DNA of 64,000 nucleotides from Flagellimonas amphidinii (GTDB lineage: Bacteria; Bacteroidota; Bacteroidia; Flavobacteriales; Flavobacteriaceae), in NCBI RefSeq assembly GCF_013090115.1, contig NZ_JABFNN010000039.1, positions 1-64,000 of the forward strand, read 5' to 3'. Below the pieces are notes generated by a model that saw nothing but the letters and a program-made list of their open reading frames with translations, did not search any database and had not been told where the DNA came from. The position numbers and the translations under genes were made by a program. Shown here piece by piece: positions 8,289 through 17,260 of the stretch; the first letter of the stretch is position 1, and every line of letters starts with the position of its first letter.

Positions 8289-8318
8289 GGGAATCCATGG
8301 GATGACCCTTGGATTCCC
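8289..8318 (+). other. Stable intercistronic hairpin between mbnP and mbnH
   Basis: GGGAATCCA (8289-8297) pairs exactly with TGGATTCCC (8310-8318); after one T-T mismatch the stem continues with GGG/CCC around an ATGA loop. There is no T-run after it, so it is not a standard terminator. Its place suggests an mRNA stabilising or processing site that sets more MbnP than MbnH. Confidence 0.6.
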
Positions 8319-8333
8319 TACTATAAAATAGTT

Positions 8334-9380
8334 ATGATTAGAACAAGTGTATTGGCATTGTTGCTAATGGCAATAGCTTGCAACAATGATACTGAAGTAG
8401 TATATACCGAGCCAACGCCGGTGGAACTCTCAATACCTTCAAATTTCCCAGAGGTATTATACGATTTTGAATCCAATCCGTTGACCGAAGAAGGAATTGC
8501 CTTGGGAAAAGCCCTTTTTTATGAAGGAGCACTATCCTCTACAGGTATTGTCTCTTGCGGATTTTGTCATGAACAAACCTCGGCTTTTACCCATCATGGG
8601 CATACAATCAGCCACGGAGTTAATGGACACGAAGGAACAAGAAATGCCCAACCTTTGCATAACCTAGCATTTTATGAGGAGTTTACTTGGGATGGAGCTG
8701 CAATACATCTAGATCTTCAACCGATTATCCCAATTACAAGTGAGGTTGAAATGAATGAAACTATACCTAATGTACTTTCAAAACTTGGTGCTGATGATAA
8801 ATATCCAGATATGTTTTTTAAAGCTTTTGGGGATGAGGAAATCAATAGTGAACGCATGTTAAAAGCACTTTCTCAATTTATGTTGACTCTTGTTTCGGGC
8901 AATAGCAAATATGATAAATATGTTCGTAGTGAAGAGGAAGGTTCTCTTACACAACAAGAAATGGCAGGAATGCAAACATTCAAACAAAAATGTACCACTT
9001 GCCATAAAGGTGAACTTTTTACAGATCAGTCCTATCGTAATAATGGGTTGCCATTAAATTCAAAATATCCAGATGAAGAAGGACGTAAGCGTGTTACTGG
9101 TTATGAGCAGGATTTTTATAAGTTCAAAGTGCCCGATCTCCGTAATGTTGAACTGAGTTTTCCCTACATGCATGATGGCCGATTTGGTTCCTTAGAAGCT
9201 GTATTGAATTTTTATACAGATGGAATGGTAGATAATGGAAATGTAGATGCCTCACTAAAAAAAGAAGATGGAACTTTTGGGATTACGCTGACAGAAGAAG
9301 AGAAAGAGAACATTATTTCATTTTTAAAAACACTAACAGATAATGAATTTATCAATGATAAAAGGTTTTCGGAGTACTAA
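8334..9380 (+). CDS. mbnH: MbnH-like di-haem cytochrome c peroxidase/MauG family lipoprotein
   Basis: The protein has a lipoprotein signal (AIAC, C16) and two c-type haem sites, CGFCH (75-79) and CTTCH (220-224). The C-terminal block VPDLRNVELSFPYMHDGRF is typical of the bacterial cytochrome c peroxidase/MauG superfamily. W119 (EEFTWDGA) is a conserved tryptophan of this group. Next to mbnP, the expected role is peroxide-dependent oxidation of a Trp of MbnP in the periplasm, not peroxide removal. A plain cytochrome c peroxidase is the alternative, made less likely by the neighbour. Haem attachment would depend on CcsBA, encoded at 50.9 kb. Confidence 0.85.
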   Translation: MIRTSVLALLLMAIACNNDTEVVYTEPTPVELSIPSNFPEVLYDFESNPLTEEGIALGKALFYEGALSSTGIVSCGFCHEQTSAFTHHGHTISHGVNGHEGTRNAQPLHNLAFYEEFTWDGAAIHLDLQPIIPITSEVEMNETIPNVLSKLGADDKYPDMFFKAFGDEEINSERMLKALSQFMLTLVSGNSKYDKYVRSEEEGSLTQQEMAGMQTFKQKCTTCHKGELFTDQSYRNNGLPLNSKYPDEEGRKRVTGYEQDFYKFKVPDLRNVELSFPYMHDGRFGSLEAVLNFYTDGMVDNGNVDASLKKEDGTFGITLTEEEKENIISFLKTLTDNEFINDKRFSEY

Positions 9381-10344
9381 CCTCTTGGTGCTATTGTTAT
9401 TTGTAAGTACTTCACTTTTTGCAAATCCATGTCCATCACCATATGGGTTATTAAGTTTTGATTGTGATTTCTGTGGATGTGCAACAACAGGGGGTAATTT
9501 TGGATATGGAACTCTTGGTGATGTCAATTTTTTTGGATTGAGGTATAGTTACCAACAATTTGAGTCCAAGGATGGTATTTTTGCCGATTCACCTATAAGC
9601 AAAGAGTATTTTAACACCTATCAATTGTGGTCCAAAATACCGATTACCCAAAGAATACATCTCTCGGCGACACTACCTTATCAAGATTTGAACAGGGAAT
9701 ATGAGGACCGCTCTGAAAGTTTGAATGGGATAGGGGATGCCAGCGTAATTGGCTGGTATACCTTTCCATTTGTAAAGAAAGGGAAAAAGGGCGCTGATAA
9801 TGATTCATCGTCAAAAATGGTTGGTATGCCGAAGTATTCTGGACACACCATAAAATTTGGATTGGGAATTAAGTTGCCTACTGGTGAATTTGAAGAAGTC
9901 TTGACCGACAGGGTAAACCCGGGATTTCAATTGGGCACGGGTAGCACAGATGCTATATTTTCGGCAGGTTATAGTTACAGCAAGAATATGTTTGGAGTTA
10001 ATGTTACGGGGTCTTATTTCTTGAAAGGGGAGAATAAAAATGAGTATCGCTTTGGTGATCAAGTCAGTTATAATGCAAAGTTTTTCAAGGGATTTCTGGT
10101 CAACACTCATGTTCTAACACCATTTGTTGGAGTGAGCGGCGACTTTTTCCAGAAAATTGTACAATTTGGAGATGCCTTGCCCGATACTGATGGCTATATG
10201 CATTTGGGTACTTTTGGAGCAGAATTTAACTATAAGAGGCTGGTTATGGGAGCTGATATAGGTATTCCCATAAATCAAGACTTATTTGCCGGTGATGTGC
10301 AAATAAAAAAACGGTTAATGTTCTACCTGAATTTTACATTATAA
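9355..10344 (+). CDS. Outer-membrane beta-barrel protein with N-terminal CDFCGC motif
   Basis: A signal peptide ending near SLFA is followed by two cysteine blocks, NPCPSP and FDCDFCGCATTGG. The rest alternates short hydrophobic and polar stretches (for example IHLSATLPYQDL, HTIKFGLGIKLPTGEFEE) and ends RLMFYLNFTL with aromatic and hydrophobic alternation, as in outer-membrane barrels. The start overlaps the end of mbnH by 26 bases; an ATG at 9343 would add four residues. The overlap means it is translated with MbnH. I infer an outer-membrane channel or copper-handling porin that serves the MbnP/MbnH pair. The exact function is unknown. Confidence 0.7.
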   Translation: MIKGFRSTNLLVLLLFVSTSLFANPCPSPYGLLSFDCDFCGCATTGGNFGYGTLGDVNFFGLRYSYQQFESKDGIFADSPISKEYFNTYQLWSKIPITQRIHLSATLPYQDLNREYEDRSESLNGIGDASVIGWYTFPFVKKGKKGADNDSSSKMVGMPKYSGHTIKFGLGIKLPTGEFEEVLTDRVNPGFQLGTGSTDAIFSAGYSYSKNMFGVNVTGSYFLKGENKNEYRFGDQVSYNAKFFKGFLVNTHVLTPFVGVSGDFFQKIVQFGDALPDTDGYMHLGTFGAEFNYKRLVMGADIGIPINQDLFAGDVQIKKRLMFYLNFTL

Positions 10345-10370
10345 AAAAACCACCTGATAAGGTGGTTTTT
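10345..10370. terminator. Bidirectional terminator between the copper operon and dnaN
   Basis: AAAAACCACCT (10345-10355) pairs exactly with AGGTGGTTTTT (10360-10370) around GATA. Both strands run into T-rich sequence, and the flanking genes converge on it. Confidence 0.9.
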
Positions 10371-10377
10371 ATTTTTT

Positions 10378-11496
10378 CTAGCTGTTCAGCATAACGGGCA
10401 TTACCAGCATGGTAACTTGTTCTCCTTCGTCAAGCCCATCAATTGGTGTAAGGATTCCAGCTCTATTTGGCAAGCTCATTTCCAAAGAGACTTCATCAGA
10501 GGAAAGATTGTTCAACATTTCCACCAAAAAACGGGAGTTGAAACCGATTTGCATATCATCTCCTTGATACGAACAAGAAAGGCGTTCCTCAGCCTTATTG
10601 CTGTAATCTACATCTTCGGCAGAGATATTCAACTCTGCTCCAGCAATCTTTAATCTAATTTGGTGAGTTGTTTTGTTGGAGAATATGGAAACCCTTCTTA
10701 CGGAACTTAAAAATTGATTTCTGGCAATAGTCAGTTTATTGGGGTTTTCCTTTGGAATTACTGCTTCATAATTTGGGTATTTCCCGTCAATCAGTCTACA
10801 GATCAATTCAGAATTGTCAAATATAAATTTGGCATTGCTATCATTGTACTCGATGGTTACCTCAGATTCTGAACCGGCCAAAATACCCTTTAAAAGGTTC
10901 AAAGGTTTTTTGGGCATAATGAATTCTGCTACTTGGGATGCGGTAACATCCTCTCGTTGGTATTTTACCAATTTATGGGCATCAGTAGCTACAAAGGTTA
11001 AATTCTCAGGAGAAAACTGAAAAAATACACCGCTCATAACAGGGCGCAAGTCATCATTTCCTGCCGCAAATATGGTTTTGGTAATGGCGGTTGCCAAAAC
11101 ATCACCTAAAAGGGTAGTAGAGCTAGGGTTGGAGACCTCCACTGCTTTTGGGAATTCGGCCCCATCAGCATACGCCAACGCATATTTACCATGGTTAGAA
11201 CTAATCTCTACAGTATTGTTATCCTCTACCACAAAGGTCAATGGTTGCTCTGGAAATGTTTTCAAGGTATCCAATAACAAACGGGCGGGCACCGCTATGA
11301 TACCTTCAGCATCAGAATCAACTTCCAGCACAGAGCTCATGGTGGTTTCTAAATCAGATGCAGAAACCGTAAGCTCATTCTTTTTTAAATCAAATAGGAA
11401 ATTGTCCAGAATGGGCAGGGTGTTACTATTGTTGATAACTCCTCCCAAAACCTGTAAGTTTTTTAATAAATATGTACTGGATACAATAAACTTCAT
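10378..11496 (-). CDS. dnaN: DNA polymerase III beta subunit (sliding clamp)
   Basis: DnaN is the ring-shaped processivity clamp that holds polymerase III and other repair proteins on DNA. The 372-residue length and the family signatures (MKFIVSSTYLLKNL, ELTVSASDLETTM, FVATDAHKLV, and the C-terminal end TMLVMPVML) match the family along its whole length. dnaA is not adjacent, which is usual in Bacteroidota. It has its own promoter at 11571-11578. Confidence 0.97.
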   Translation of the reverse strand: MKFIVSSTYLLKNLQVLGGVINNSNTLPILDNFLFDLKKNELTVSASDLETTMSSVLEVDSDAEGIIAVPARLLLDTLKTFPEQPLTFVVEDNNTVEISSNHGKYALAYADGAEFPKAVEVSNPSSTTLLGDVLATAITKTIFAAGNDDLRPVMSGVFFQFSPENLTFVATDAHKLVKYQREDVTASQVAEFIMPKKPLNLLKGILAGSESEVTIEYNDSNAKFIFDNSELICRLIDGKYPNYEAVIPKENPNKLTIARNQFLSSVRRVSIFSNKTTHQIRLKIAGAELNISAEDVDYSNKAEERLSCSYQGDDMQIGFNSRFLVEMLNNLSSDEVSLEMSLPNRAGILTPIDGLDEGEQVTMLVMPVMLNS

Positions 11497-11570
11497 TAAA
11501 GAGATTCTTTAGTATTATTGACTGTTCAAGACCAATGGGACTTAAAACAGGCTCATAAAATGGATAAAAA

Positions 11571-11578
11571 CAAATATA
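11571..11578 (-). promoter_or_regulatory. -7 element of dnaN
   Basis: The minus strand reads TATATTTG, an exact TAnnTTTG match, with TTG triplets 16 and 24 bases upstream. A second match (TAAATTTG) lies further upstream near 11604-11611. The leader to the ATG would be about 68 bases. Confidence 0.5.
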
Positions 11579-11617
11579 TCTTAAAACGACTTAGCAAAGA
11601 AACAAATTTATCAACAC

Positions 11618-13285
11618 CTATGCAGCAAATTTTTGTTTTCTATAGTAGCTGAAGATGACTCCTAAAATCAGGGACAAAAGTACTGGAACGCCAATGTTGA
11701 TAACCTGCCACTTCGTTTTTTGTTCGACTACTTTTTTAACGTCAAGCAAAGGAATGGACACTTCCTTATTTCGAATGTTTATAAGTCCTGTATTATCTAA
11801 AAGATAGTTGATGCAATTCACCAAAAATTCCTTGTTCCCATAAAAACTGTTGGTCCATTTGTCATAGCCAAGCTCTAAAGGCCTGCCATTCCGCAATTGA
11901 TTTTTGATGACATCTCCATCAGAAATTACAATCAATTTATTATTGGGGCCATCCTCTAAGCTTTGTGATAATTGCAAGGGCTTTATCCTGTTTTTGTACA
12001 TGGAGGAAAATTTACCTTCAACCAATACTGCCAAAGGTTGATTGCCATAGGTATATGATGCTTTGTCTGGAGGGGTGTTCAAAATACCTAAACCAATTTG
12101 TTTGGGCGTACCTTCGGTTTTTGATAGGGGAGAACTTTGCAGCAATACTGTTTTTTTGTAGTTGTTTTGAAGTAGCTCCATTGGACTCGTAAACTGATAC
12201 CGAACTGCTTCAATATTCGTATTGATAGGGTGGTTGTTTTTGGAAAATATCATGGGGTTATAGTACCAAGGAACCGGATTGTACTGTGAATCGTTGCCTT
12301 CTCCCGTAGCTAAGACAATTTGTGTGAAATATAGGTCATTGATCAAAGTGGGATTGATACGAATCCCGTAATTGAAGAAAAAATCCTTCAAATTTAAATT
12401 ACGGGGCAGGGCCATGGCAGTACCCCCACCAGCATAAATACTGTCCATTTCAATGGCCACTTCGTCAATCAACCAAATAGATTTCCCTCCGTTGGTCACA
12501 AATTGGTCCAGTACATATTTTTCTTCATCAGAAAAGGTTTCTGTCGGCTTGGCAATCAAAGCAAGGTCAAATCCTTTGAGCTGGTCCAGCACTTGTTGGG
12601 GATTTTTTGCTACTGAATCTAAAGTAATAGCGCCAATATTGTAGTAATCACGAATAGAAGTTAAATAATCCGCTAGGTATCTATCTTCCAATTCACCATT
12701 CCCTTTGAGCACAGCAATGCTTTTTTTCTTAGTGATGCTCAATTTGGTGAAAGCATCGGCAAAAGCATATTCCAATTGTTGCACAGAATTGTTGATGCGC
12801 TCTTCTGCGTTGGAACCCAATTTGTTTTTCAGCAATGGAACTTTAACCGTTTTGTTTTTATAATTTACCATTGCCCAGGGAAATACCAATTCCTGGGAAA
12901 CTTTGCCATTTTCTTCAACAGTAACGTTTGCAGGTTGAAGACCCAAGCTTTGCAGTTGCGCAATGGTTTCTTGAGCTTGGTCCTTGTTTTCCAAGGGATT
13001 CACAAAATTAAACTTGATAGTATTGTTTTTGGAAGCAAAGGATTCCAGTAAAAGCTCGGTTTCTGTCTTCAACTTAGAGAACTCAGGTGGAATGTTACCA
13101 TCCAACAATACATCGATGACAACTGGACTTTCAAATTTTTGAGCTACTTCCAGCGCAGGTTCTGAAATGGTGTATCGTTTATCTTCAGTTAAATCAAATC
13201 TGCCAAAGAAAAAACCTCCAATCAGGTTTAGAATAATGACCACTACTAGAGCCTTAAGTATCGATATCAAAAACTTCAATGTCAT
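11618..13285 (-). CDS. gldG: Gliding motility ABC transporter component GldG
   Basis: GldG is one of the ABC-type proteins (GldA, GldF, GldG) that flavobacteria need for gliding. The 555-residue protein starts with one transmembrane helix (ILKALVVVIILNLIGGFFFG), has a large extracytoplasmic region of the ABC-type uncharacterised transport domain, and ends with a second helix (INIGVPVLLSLILGVIFSYY) and a short basic tail. Its ATG overlaps the gldF stop by four bases (ATGA), showing translational coupling. gldA is not in the window, as is normal since it is usually encoded elsewhere. Confidence 0.95.
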   Translation of the reverse strand: MTLKFLISILKALVVVIILNLIGGFFFGRFDLTEDKRYTISEPALEVAQKFESPVVIDVLLDGNIPPEFSKLKTETELLLESFASKNNTIKFNFVNPLENKDQAQETIAQLQSLGLQPANVTVEENGKVSQELVFPWAMVNYKNKTVKVPLLKNKLGSNAEERINNSVQQLEYAFADAFTKLSITKKKSIAVLKGNGELEDRYLADYLTSIRDYYNIGAITLDSVAKNPQQVLDQLKGFDLALIAKPTETFSDEEKYVLDQFVTNGGKSIWLIDEVAIEMDSIYAGGGTAMALPRNLNLKDFFFNYGIRINPTLINDLYFTQIVLATGEGNDSQYNPVPWYYNPMIFSKNNHPINTNIEAVRYQFTSPMELLQNNYKKTVLLQSSPLSKTEGTPKQIGLGILNTPPDKASYTYGNQPLAVLVEGKFSSMYKNRIKPLQLSQSLEDGPNNKLIVISDGDVIKNQLRNGRPLELGYDKWTNSFYGNKEFLVNCINYLLDNTGLINIRNKEVSIPLLDVKKVVEQKTKWQVINIGVPVLLSLILGVIFSYYRKQKFAA

Positions 13286-14013
13286 TTGGTCAGTTGTTTA
13301 AGTCGTTGATGTGTGAGATACATAAAGAAAAGGGTAAGGGTCAAGAAATAAAGCAAATCCCGCGTATCGATGACACCTCTTGCAATACTTTCAAAATGTG
13401 ATTGTGCACCTAAGTTTTTGATGAATTGTTGGGTCTCTCCATTATCAAACAAGGTGGAAATGGCATCAAACCCATTTAAAATCAAAAAACAAATAAGAAT
13501 TCCAGCTAAAAAGGCCAAAATTTGATTATCGGAAAGCGTTGAGGCAAAAATACCAATAGAAGTGTAAGTAGCTATTAGAAAAAGTAATCCAAAATACGAC
13601 CCCAACACTACACCAAGGTCAAAATTCCCTTGGGTTACTCCCAGATTTGAGATTGCAAAAACATAGACTATGGTTGGAACAACCGTCAAGAAACATAACA
13701 AAAAAGCGCCCCAAAACTTGCCCAACACAAGTTTCCAAGTAGATATTGGTTTTATGAGCAATAATTCCAGGGTTCCCATCTTTCTTTCTTCTGAAAAACT
13801 CTTCATGGTGATGGCCGGAACCAAAAACACAAAAATCCAATGAGCCAGCAAGAAGAAGTTGCTCAAATCGGCAAAGCCGTAGTCAAAAATATTATATGCT
13901 CCTTTAAATACCCATAAAAACAATCCTGTGAGTAACAAAAAGGAACCAGCTATGAGGTAACCTATAGGTGATGTGAAAAAAGACCGTATTTCTCTTTTAA
14001 AAATGGCAAACAT
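13282..14013 (-). CDS. gldF: Gliding motility ABC transporter permease GldF
   Basis: This is the membrane permease of the Gld ABC complex, with about six hydrophobic helices. The family start MFAIFKREIRSFFTSPIGYL is at base 14013; a longer open frame reaches 14094 but overlaps the upstream gene and is not needed. The chosen ATG shares one base with the stop of the ABM-domain gene (TGATG). The product would be 243 residues, the usual size. It forms a coupled unit with gldG. Confidence 0.95.
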   Translation of the reverse strand: MFAIFKREIRSFFTSPIGYLIAGSFLLLTGLFLWVFKGAYNIFDYGFADLSNFFLLAHWIFVFLVPAITMKSFSEERKMGTLELLLIKPISTWKLVLGKFWGAFLLCFLTVVPTIVYVFAISNLGVTQGNFDLGVVLGSYFGLLFLIATYTSIGIFASTLSDNQILAFLAGILICFLILNGFDAISTLFDNGETQQFIKNLGAQSHFESIARGVIDTRDLLYFLTLTLFFMYLTHQRLKQLTK

Positions 14014-14315
14014 CAAGAAAGGGTTGAAGAATTTTTTTTGGTGACACTCCAAGCCTCTGGTTTCTCGGCGAACAATTTTTTGGTATTGCTCCAAACCTCC
14101 TTAAAAAAATCTGATGCTCTGTAGTTTTCCAAGTCTGATTCTTTTTGCCAAAAGCTATAAGTGAAGAAAACAGCGGGATTGTTCAAATCTTGGTACAGTT
14201 CTACAAACTGACAACCTTGAAAAGTAGCAATTTGATCCCTTGATTCTTCAAAGATTTGCTCAAAACTAGGAATATTTTCGGGTTTAAATGTAAGTTTTAC
14301 GATGCGTATCAGCAT
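14013..14315 (-). CDS. ABM-domain (antibiotic biosynthesis monooxygenase-like) protein
   Basis: The 100-residue protein is a single ferredoxin-like ABM domain, with MLIRIVKLTFKPENIPSF at the start and FFTYSFWQKESDLENYR in the middle. Members include quinol monooxygenases and haem-degrading enzymes, but many have no known activity. Its ATG directly follows the stop of the SAM hydrolase gene, and its stop overlaps the gldF start, so it is co-translated with both. Its role there is not known. Confidence 0.8.
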   Translation of the reverse strand: MLIRIVKLTFKPENIPSFEQIFEESRDQIATFQGCQFVELYQDLNNPAVFFTYSFWQKESDLENYRASDFFKEVWSNTKKLFAEKPEAWSVTKKNSSTLS

Positions 14316-15146
14316 TTACAAAAAATTAATGGTTACCGTGTCCCTGTAATTCAGCCCTAATAGAGTGGAGGCTCCCCCTACAGAATTGAGGTCACTTTTG
14401 TAGATGGCAAGTTCCATATAACCGGCAGAATTGAACAATGCAAGTGCGTCTCCAGGTCCCTTTCGCTGCCCTTTTCCCAAATCAAAATTGATGATGCCGT
14501 TATAACTATCATGAATTTTCCTCAATTTATTGGTACGGGCATTAACTTCATAATCCCTTCCATTACGATATGCATCGAACAGATTGCGTTGGATGTTGGT
14601 GACTACATTGCCGTAATTATCAATATAAATAACATTGCCAGAAATACTTTTGCCATTGTTGGTGATTCTAGGTTCAAATTCTCGAAGTTCCCGTAAAGCG
14701 TTAAAGGGCCTTCCAATCACTTCCAATTTGCCCCCTCGCGCAATATGGCAAGCCACTTGGACAAAGACATCCATTACAGGAAAGGAACCTGAAACAATAT
14801 TGGGAATATCAACCTCTACAATTTTTTCTGGATTGATTTCTGAAGTAATCAATGAAATGACACCGTTATTGGCGGTCACAAAAAAGTGCCCATCAACTTG
14901 AACAGCAATATGTTGGTTTTCAGGTGATAATTCAGAATCAACCCCAACAATATGCACTGTCCCTTCTGGAAAAGAACGGTAGGCATTTTTAAGGATATAA
15001 GCACATTCTTGGATGTTAAAAGGGCTAATGGCATGGGAAATATCAACAATTTGAACATCTGAAAGATTACTTAAGATTGTTCCCTTGATGGCACCTACAA
15101 AGTGATCTTTGTATCCAAAATCTGTAGTTAAGGTTATGATTGCCAT
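14316..15146 (-). CDS. SAM hydrolase (S-adenosyl-L-methionine hydroxide adenosyltransferase, DUF62)
   Basis: The protein belongs to the DUF62 family related to fluorinase and chlorinase. Most members split S-adenosylmethionine to adenosine and methionine, using water. The N-terminal motif LTTDFGYKDHFVGAIKG (with D9) is the SAM-binding signature, and the C-terminal domain has the expected GxxxGxGDALALFNSAGYMELA-type end (seen here at about 230-250). The length of 276 residues is usual. It is the first gene of the unit ending in gldFG. Any link between SAM breakdown and gliding is only positional. Confidence 0.92.
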   Translation of the reverse strand: MAIITLTTDFGYKDHFVGAIKGTILSNLSDVQIVDISHAISPFNIQECAYILKNAYRSFPEGTVHIVGVDSELSPENQHIAVQVDGHFFVTANNGVISLITSEINPEKIVEVDIPNIVSGSFPVMDVFVQVACHIARGGKLEVIGRPFNALRELREFEPRITNNGKSISGNVIYIDNYGNVVTNIQRNLFDAYRNGRDYEVNARTNKLRKIHDSYNGIINFDLGKGQRKGPGDALALFNSAGYMELAIYKSDLNSVGGASTLLGLNYRDTVTINFL

Positions 15147-15191
15147 GCAATACTGTTGATATGTTTTTCTGTACTCAAATTGATTTTTGGT

Positions 15192-15199
15192 TAAGTTTG
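15192..15199 (+). promoter_or_regulatory. -7 element of phoH
   Basis: TAAGTTTG matches TAnnTTTG exactly. The transcript would start near 15206, about 60 bases before the TTG start of phoH. A near match on the minus strand (TCAATTTG) in the same spacer may serve the divergent SAM hydrolase gene. Confidence 0.5.
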
Positions 15200-15267
15200 T
15201 GGAGTAAAATTACATTAAAAAAGAAAGAATACAATTCTTCAAAAATAACCATAAATACCCCGCTTTT

Positions 15268-16227
15268 TTGAACGAACTTATAATTGAACTCACAGAGATA
15301 AGCCCTCAGGACTTTTTTGGGCAACAAAATGAAAATATTGAACTTTTAAAAAAGTACTTTCCTAAACTTAAGATTGTGGCCCGTGGCAGCAAAATAAAGG
15401 TCTATGGGGATGAAGAACTTTTAGAGGAGTTTGACAAGCGTTTTGATATGCTCACCGATCAGTTTGCCAAGTACAACAAACTGGATGAAAATATGATTGA
15501 ACGTGTGTTGACCAGCAATGGTCAAGAGGATTATTCTTCATCCAAAAGTAGTGGCGATGTTTTAGTACATGGTGTTAGCGGTCGTTTGATCAAAGCGCAA
15601 ACAGCCAATCAAAGAAGACTGGTAGATGCCTGCAAAAAGGACGACATGGTCTTTGCAATTGGCCCTGCGGGTACTGGAAAAACCTACACAGGTGTTGCAC
15701 TTGCCGTAAAAGCGCTCAAGGAAAAACAAGTACGTCGTATAATCTTGACCAGACCTGCTGTGGAAGCAGGAGAAAATTTAGGCTTCCTTCCAGGGGATTT
15801 AAAGGAAAAGCTAGACCCTTATATGCAACCTTTGTATGATGCTCTTCGGGATATGATTCCTGCAGAAAAACTGGAAAAGTACATTGAGGATGGTACCATT
15901 CAAATTGCTCCTATGGCATTTATGAGGGGACGCACATTGGATAATGCCTTTGTAATTCTGGATGAGGCCCAAAACACAACCCATGCCCAGATGAAAATGT
16001 TTTTGACCCGTATGGGGAAAAACGCCAAGTTTTTGTTGACAGGAGATCCTGGGCAAATTGACCTGCCCAGAAGAGTAATCTCAGGTTTGAAAGAGGCTTT
16101 GTTGATTCTAAAGAATGTTGATGGTATCAGTATTATTTATTTGGATGACAAAGATGTGATTCGACATAAATTGGTTAAGAAGGTCATAGATGCCTACAAA
16201 AATATAGAGCACCAAAATCAATTCTAA
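15268..16227 (+). CDS. phoH: PhoH family ATPase/RNA helicase-like protein
   Basis: PhoH-like proteins are cytoplasmic ATPases with a helicase-like fold, thought to act on RNA. The Walker A motif GPAGTGKT is at 132-139 and the Walker B LDEAQN at 231-236, with [13 protein letters not shown] and TRPAVE between them as in the family. The N-terminal region is the KH-like PhoH extension. The start is a TTG, chosen because the sequence [12 protein letters not shown] is conserved in relatives and no ATG is nearby. The stop is one base before purC, so the two form an operon. Confidence 0.95.
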   Translation: MNELIIELTEISPQDFFGQQNENIELLKKYFPKLKIVARGSKIKVYGDEELLEEFDKRFDMLTDQFAKYNKLDENMIERVLTSNGQEDYSSSKSSGDVLVHGVSGRLIKAQTANQRRLVDACKKDDMVFAIGPAGTGKTYTGVALAVKALKEKQVRRIILTRPAVEAGENLGFLPGDLKEKLDPYMQPLYDALRDMIPAEKLEKYIEDGTIQIAPMAFMRGRTLDNAFVILDEAQNTTHAQMKMFLTRMGKNAKFLLTGDPGQIDLPRRVISGLKEALLILKNVDGISIIYLDDKDVIRHKLVKKVIDAYKNIEHQNQF

Positions 16228-16228
16228 C

Positions 16229-17188
16229 ATGGGGCAGAACACCTTGATGGCCACAGATTTTAACTTTCCTGGCCAAAAATCCGTTTATAAAGGAAAAGTT
16301 AGGGAAGTATACACTCTGGAAAACGACCTTTTGGTAATGATAGCTACTGACCGACTCTCAGCTTTTGATGTTGTCATGCCTAAAGGCATACCCTACAAAG
16401 GTCAAATCTTGAACCAGATTGCCACCCAAATGATGAAAGCAACAGAGGATATTGTTCCGAATTGGTTATTGGCAACTCCTGACCCTAATGTAGCTATAGG
16501 CAAAGCATGCGAGCCCTTTAAAGTTGAAATGGTTATCCGAGGGTATCTATCTGGTCATGCTGCAAGAGAATACAAAGTGGGCAAACGAACTTTATGTGGT
16601 GTTCCAATGCCTGAAGGGATGAAGGAAAATGACAAATTTCCACAACCAATCATCACTCCAGCAACAAAGGCAGAAAAAGGGAATCATGACGAGGATATTT
16701 CCAAAGAAGACATTTTGAAAAGGGGGATAGTCTCACCAGAAGACTACGAAGTGCTTGAAAAATATACCGAAGCTTTGTTTGGGAGGGGTACAGAGCTAGC
16801 TGCAAAACGTGGTTTAATTTTGGTAGATACCAAGTATGAATTTGGCAAAACAAAAGAAGGTCAGATTGTCCTGATTGATGAAATCCATACTCCGGATTCT
16901 TCAAGATATTTTTATGCAGATGGTTATGAAGAACGTCAAACCAAGGGTGAGCCCCAAAAACAACTTTCCAAAGAGTTTGTACGCCAATGGTTGATTTCAA
17001 ATAAGTTTCAAGGCTTGGAAGGACAGACCGTTCCTGAGATGTCAGATGACTATATTGAAACTGTATCTGACAGATATATTGAACTTTACGAAAGTATCAC
17101 AGGAGAAAGCTTTGAAAAAGCTGATGTTTCAAATATTACAGAAAGGATAGAGGAGAACATTGGCACCTTTTTGAACAAGTTATCTTAA
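16229..17188 (+). CDS. purC: SAICAR synthase
   Basis: PurC joins aspartate to CAIR in purine synthesis. The 319-residue protein has the signatures GKVREVY (22-28 region), [14 protein letters not shown] and [10 protein letters not shown], the C-terminal [15 protein letters not shown], and the insertion typical of the longer eukaryote-like form common in Bacteroidota. It starts one base after the phoH stop. A second Met at position 7 (MATDFNFPG) is an alternative start. Confidence 0.96.
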   Translation: MGQNTLMATDFNFPGQKSVYKGKVREVYTLENDLLVMIATDRLSAFDVVMPKGIPYKGQILNQIATQMMKATEDIVPNWLLATPDPNVAIGKACEPFKVEMVIRGYLSGHAAREYKVGKRTLCGVPMPEGMKENDKFPQPIITPATKAEKGNHDEDISKEDILKRGIVSPEDYEVLEKYTEALFGRGTELAAKRGLILVDTKYEFGKTKEGQIVLIDEIHTPDSSRYFYADGYEERQTKGEPQKQLSKEFVRQWLISNKFQGLEGQTVPEMSDDYIETVSDRYIELYESITGESFEKADVSNITERIEENIGTFLNKLS

Positions 17189-17260
17189 TTCTACTGTCTC
17201 TTTTAAAAAGTGAGGCTTTTTTCTAGGGATTTCATATATTTCTTCCATCAAACCTAACAG

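Noticed and set aside
13282-14094. Longer GldF with 27 extra N-terminal residues
   Set aside because: The extension lies inside the upstream ABM gene, and the family starts at the Met at 14013 with a TGATG junction.
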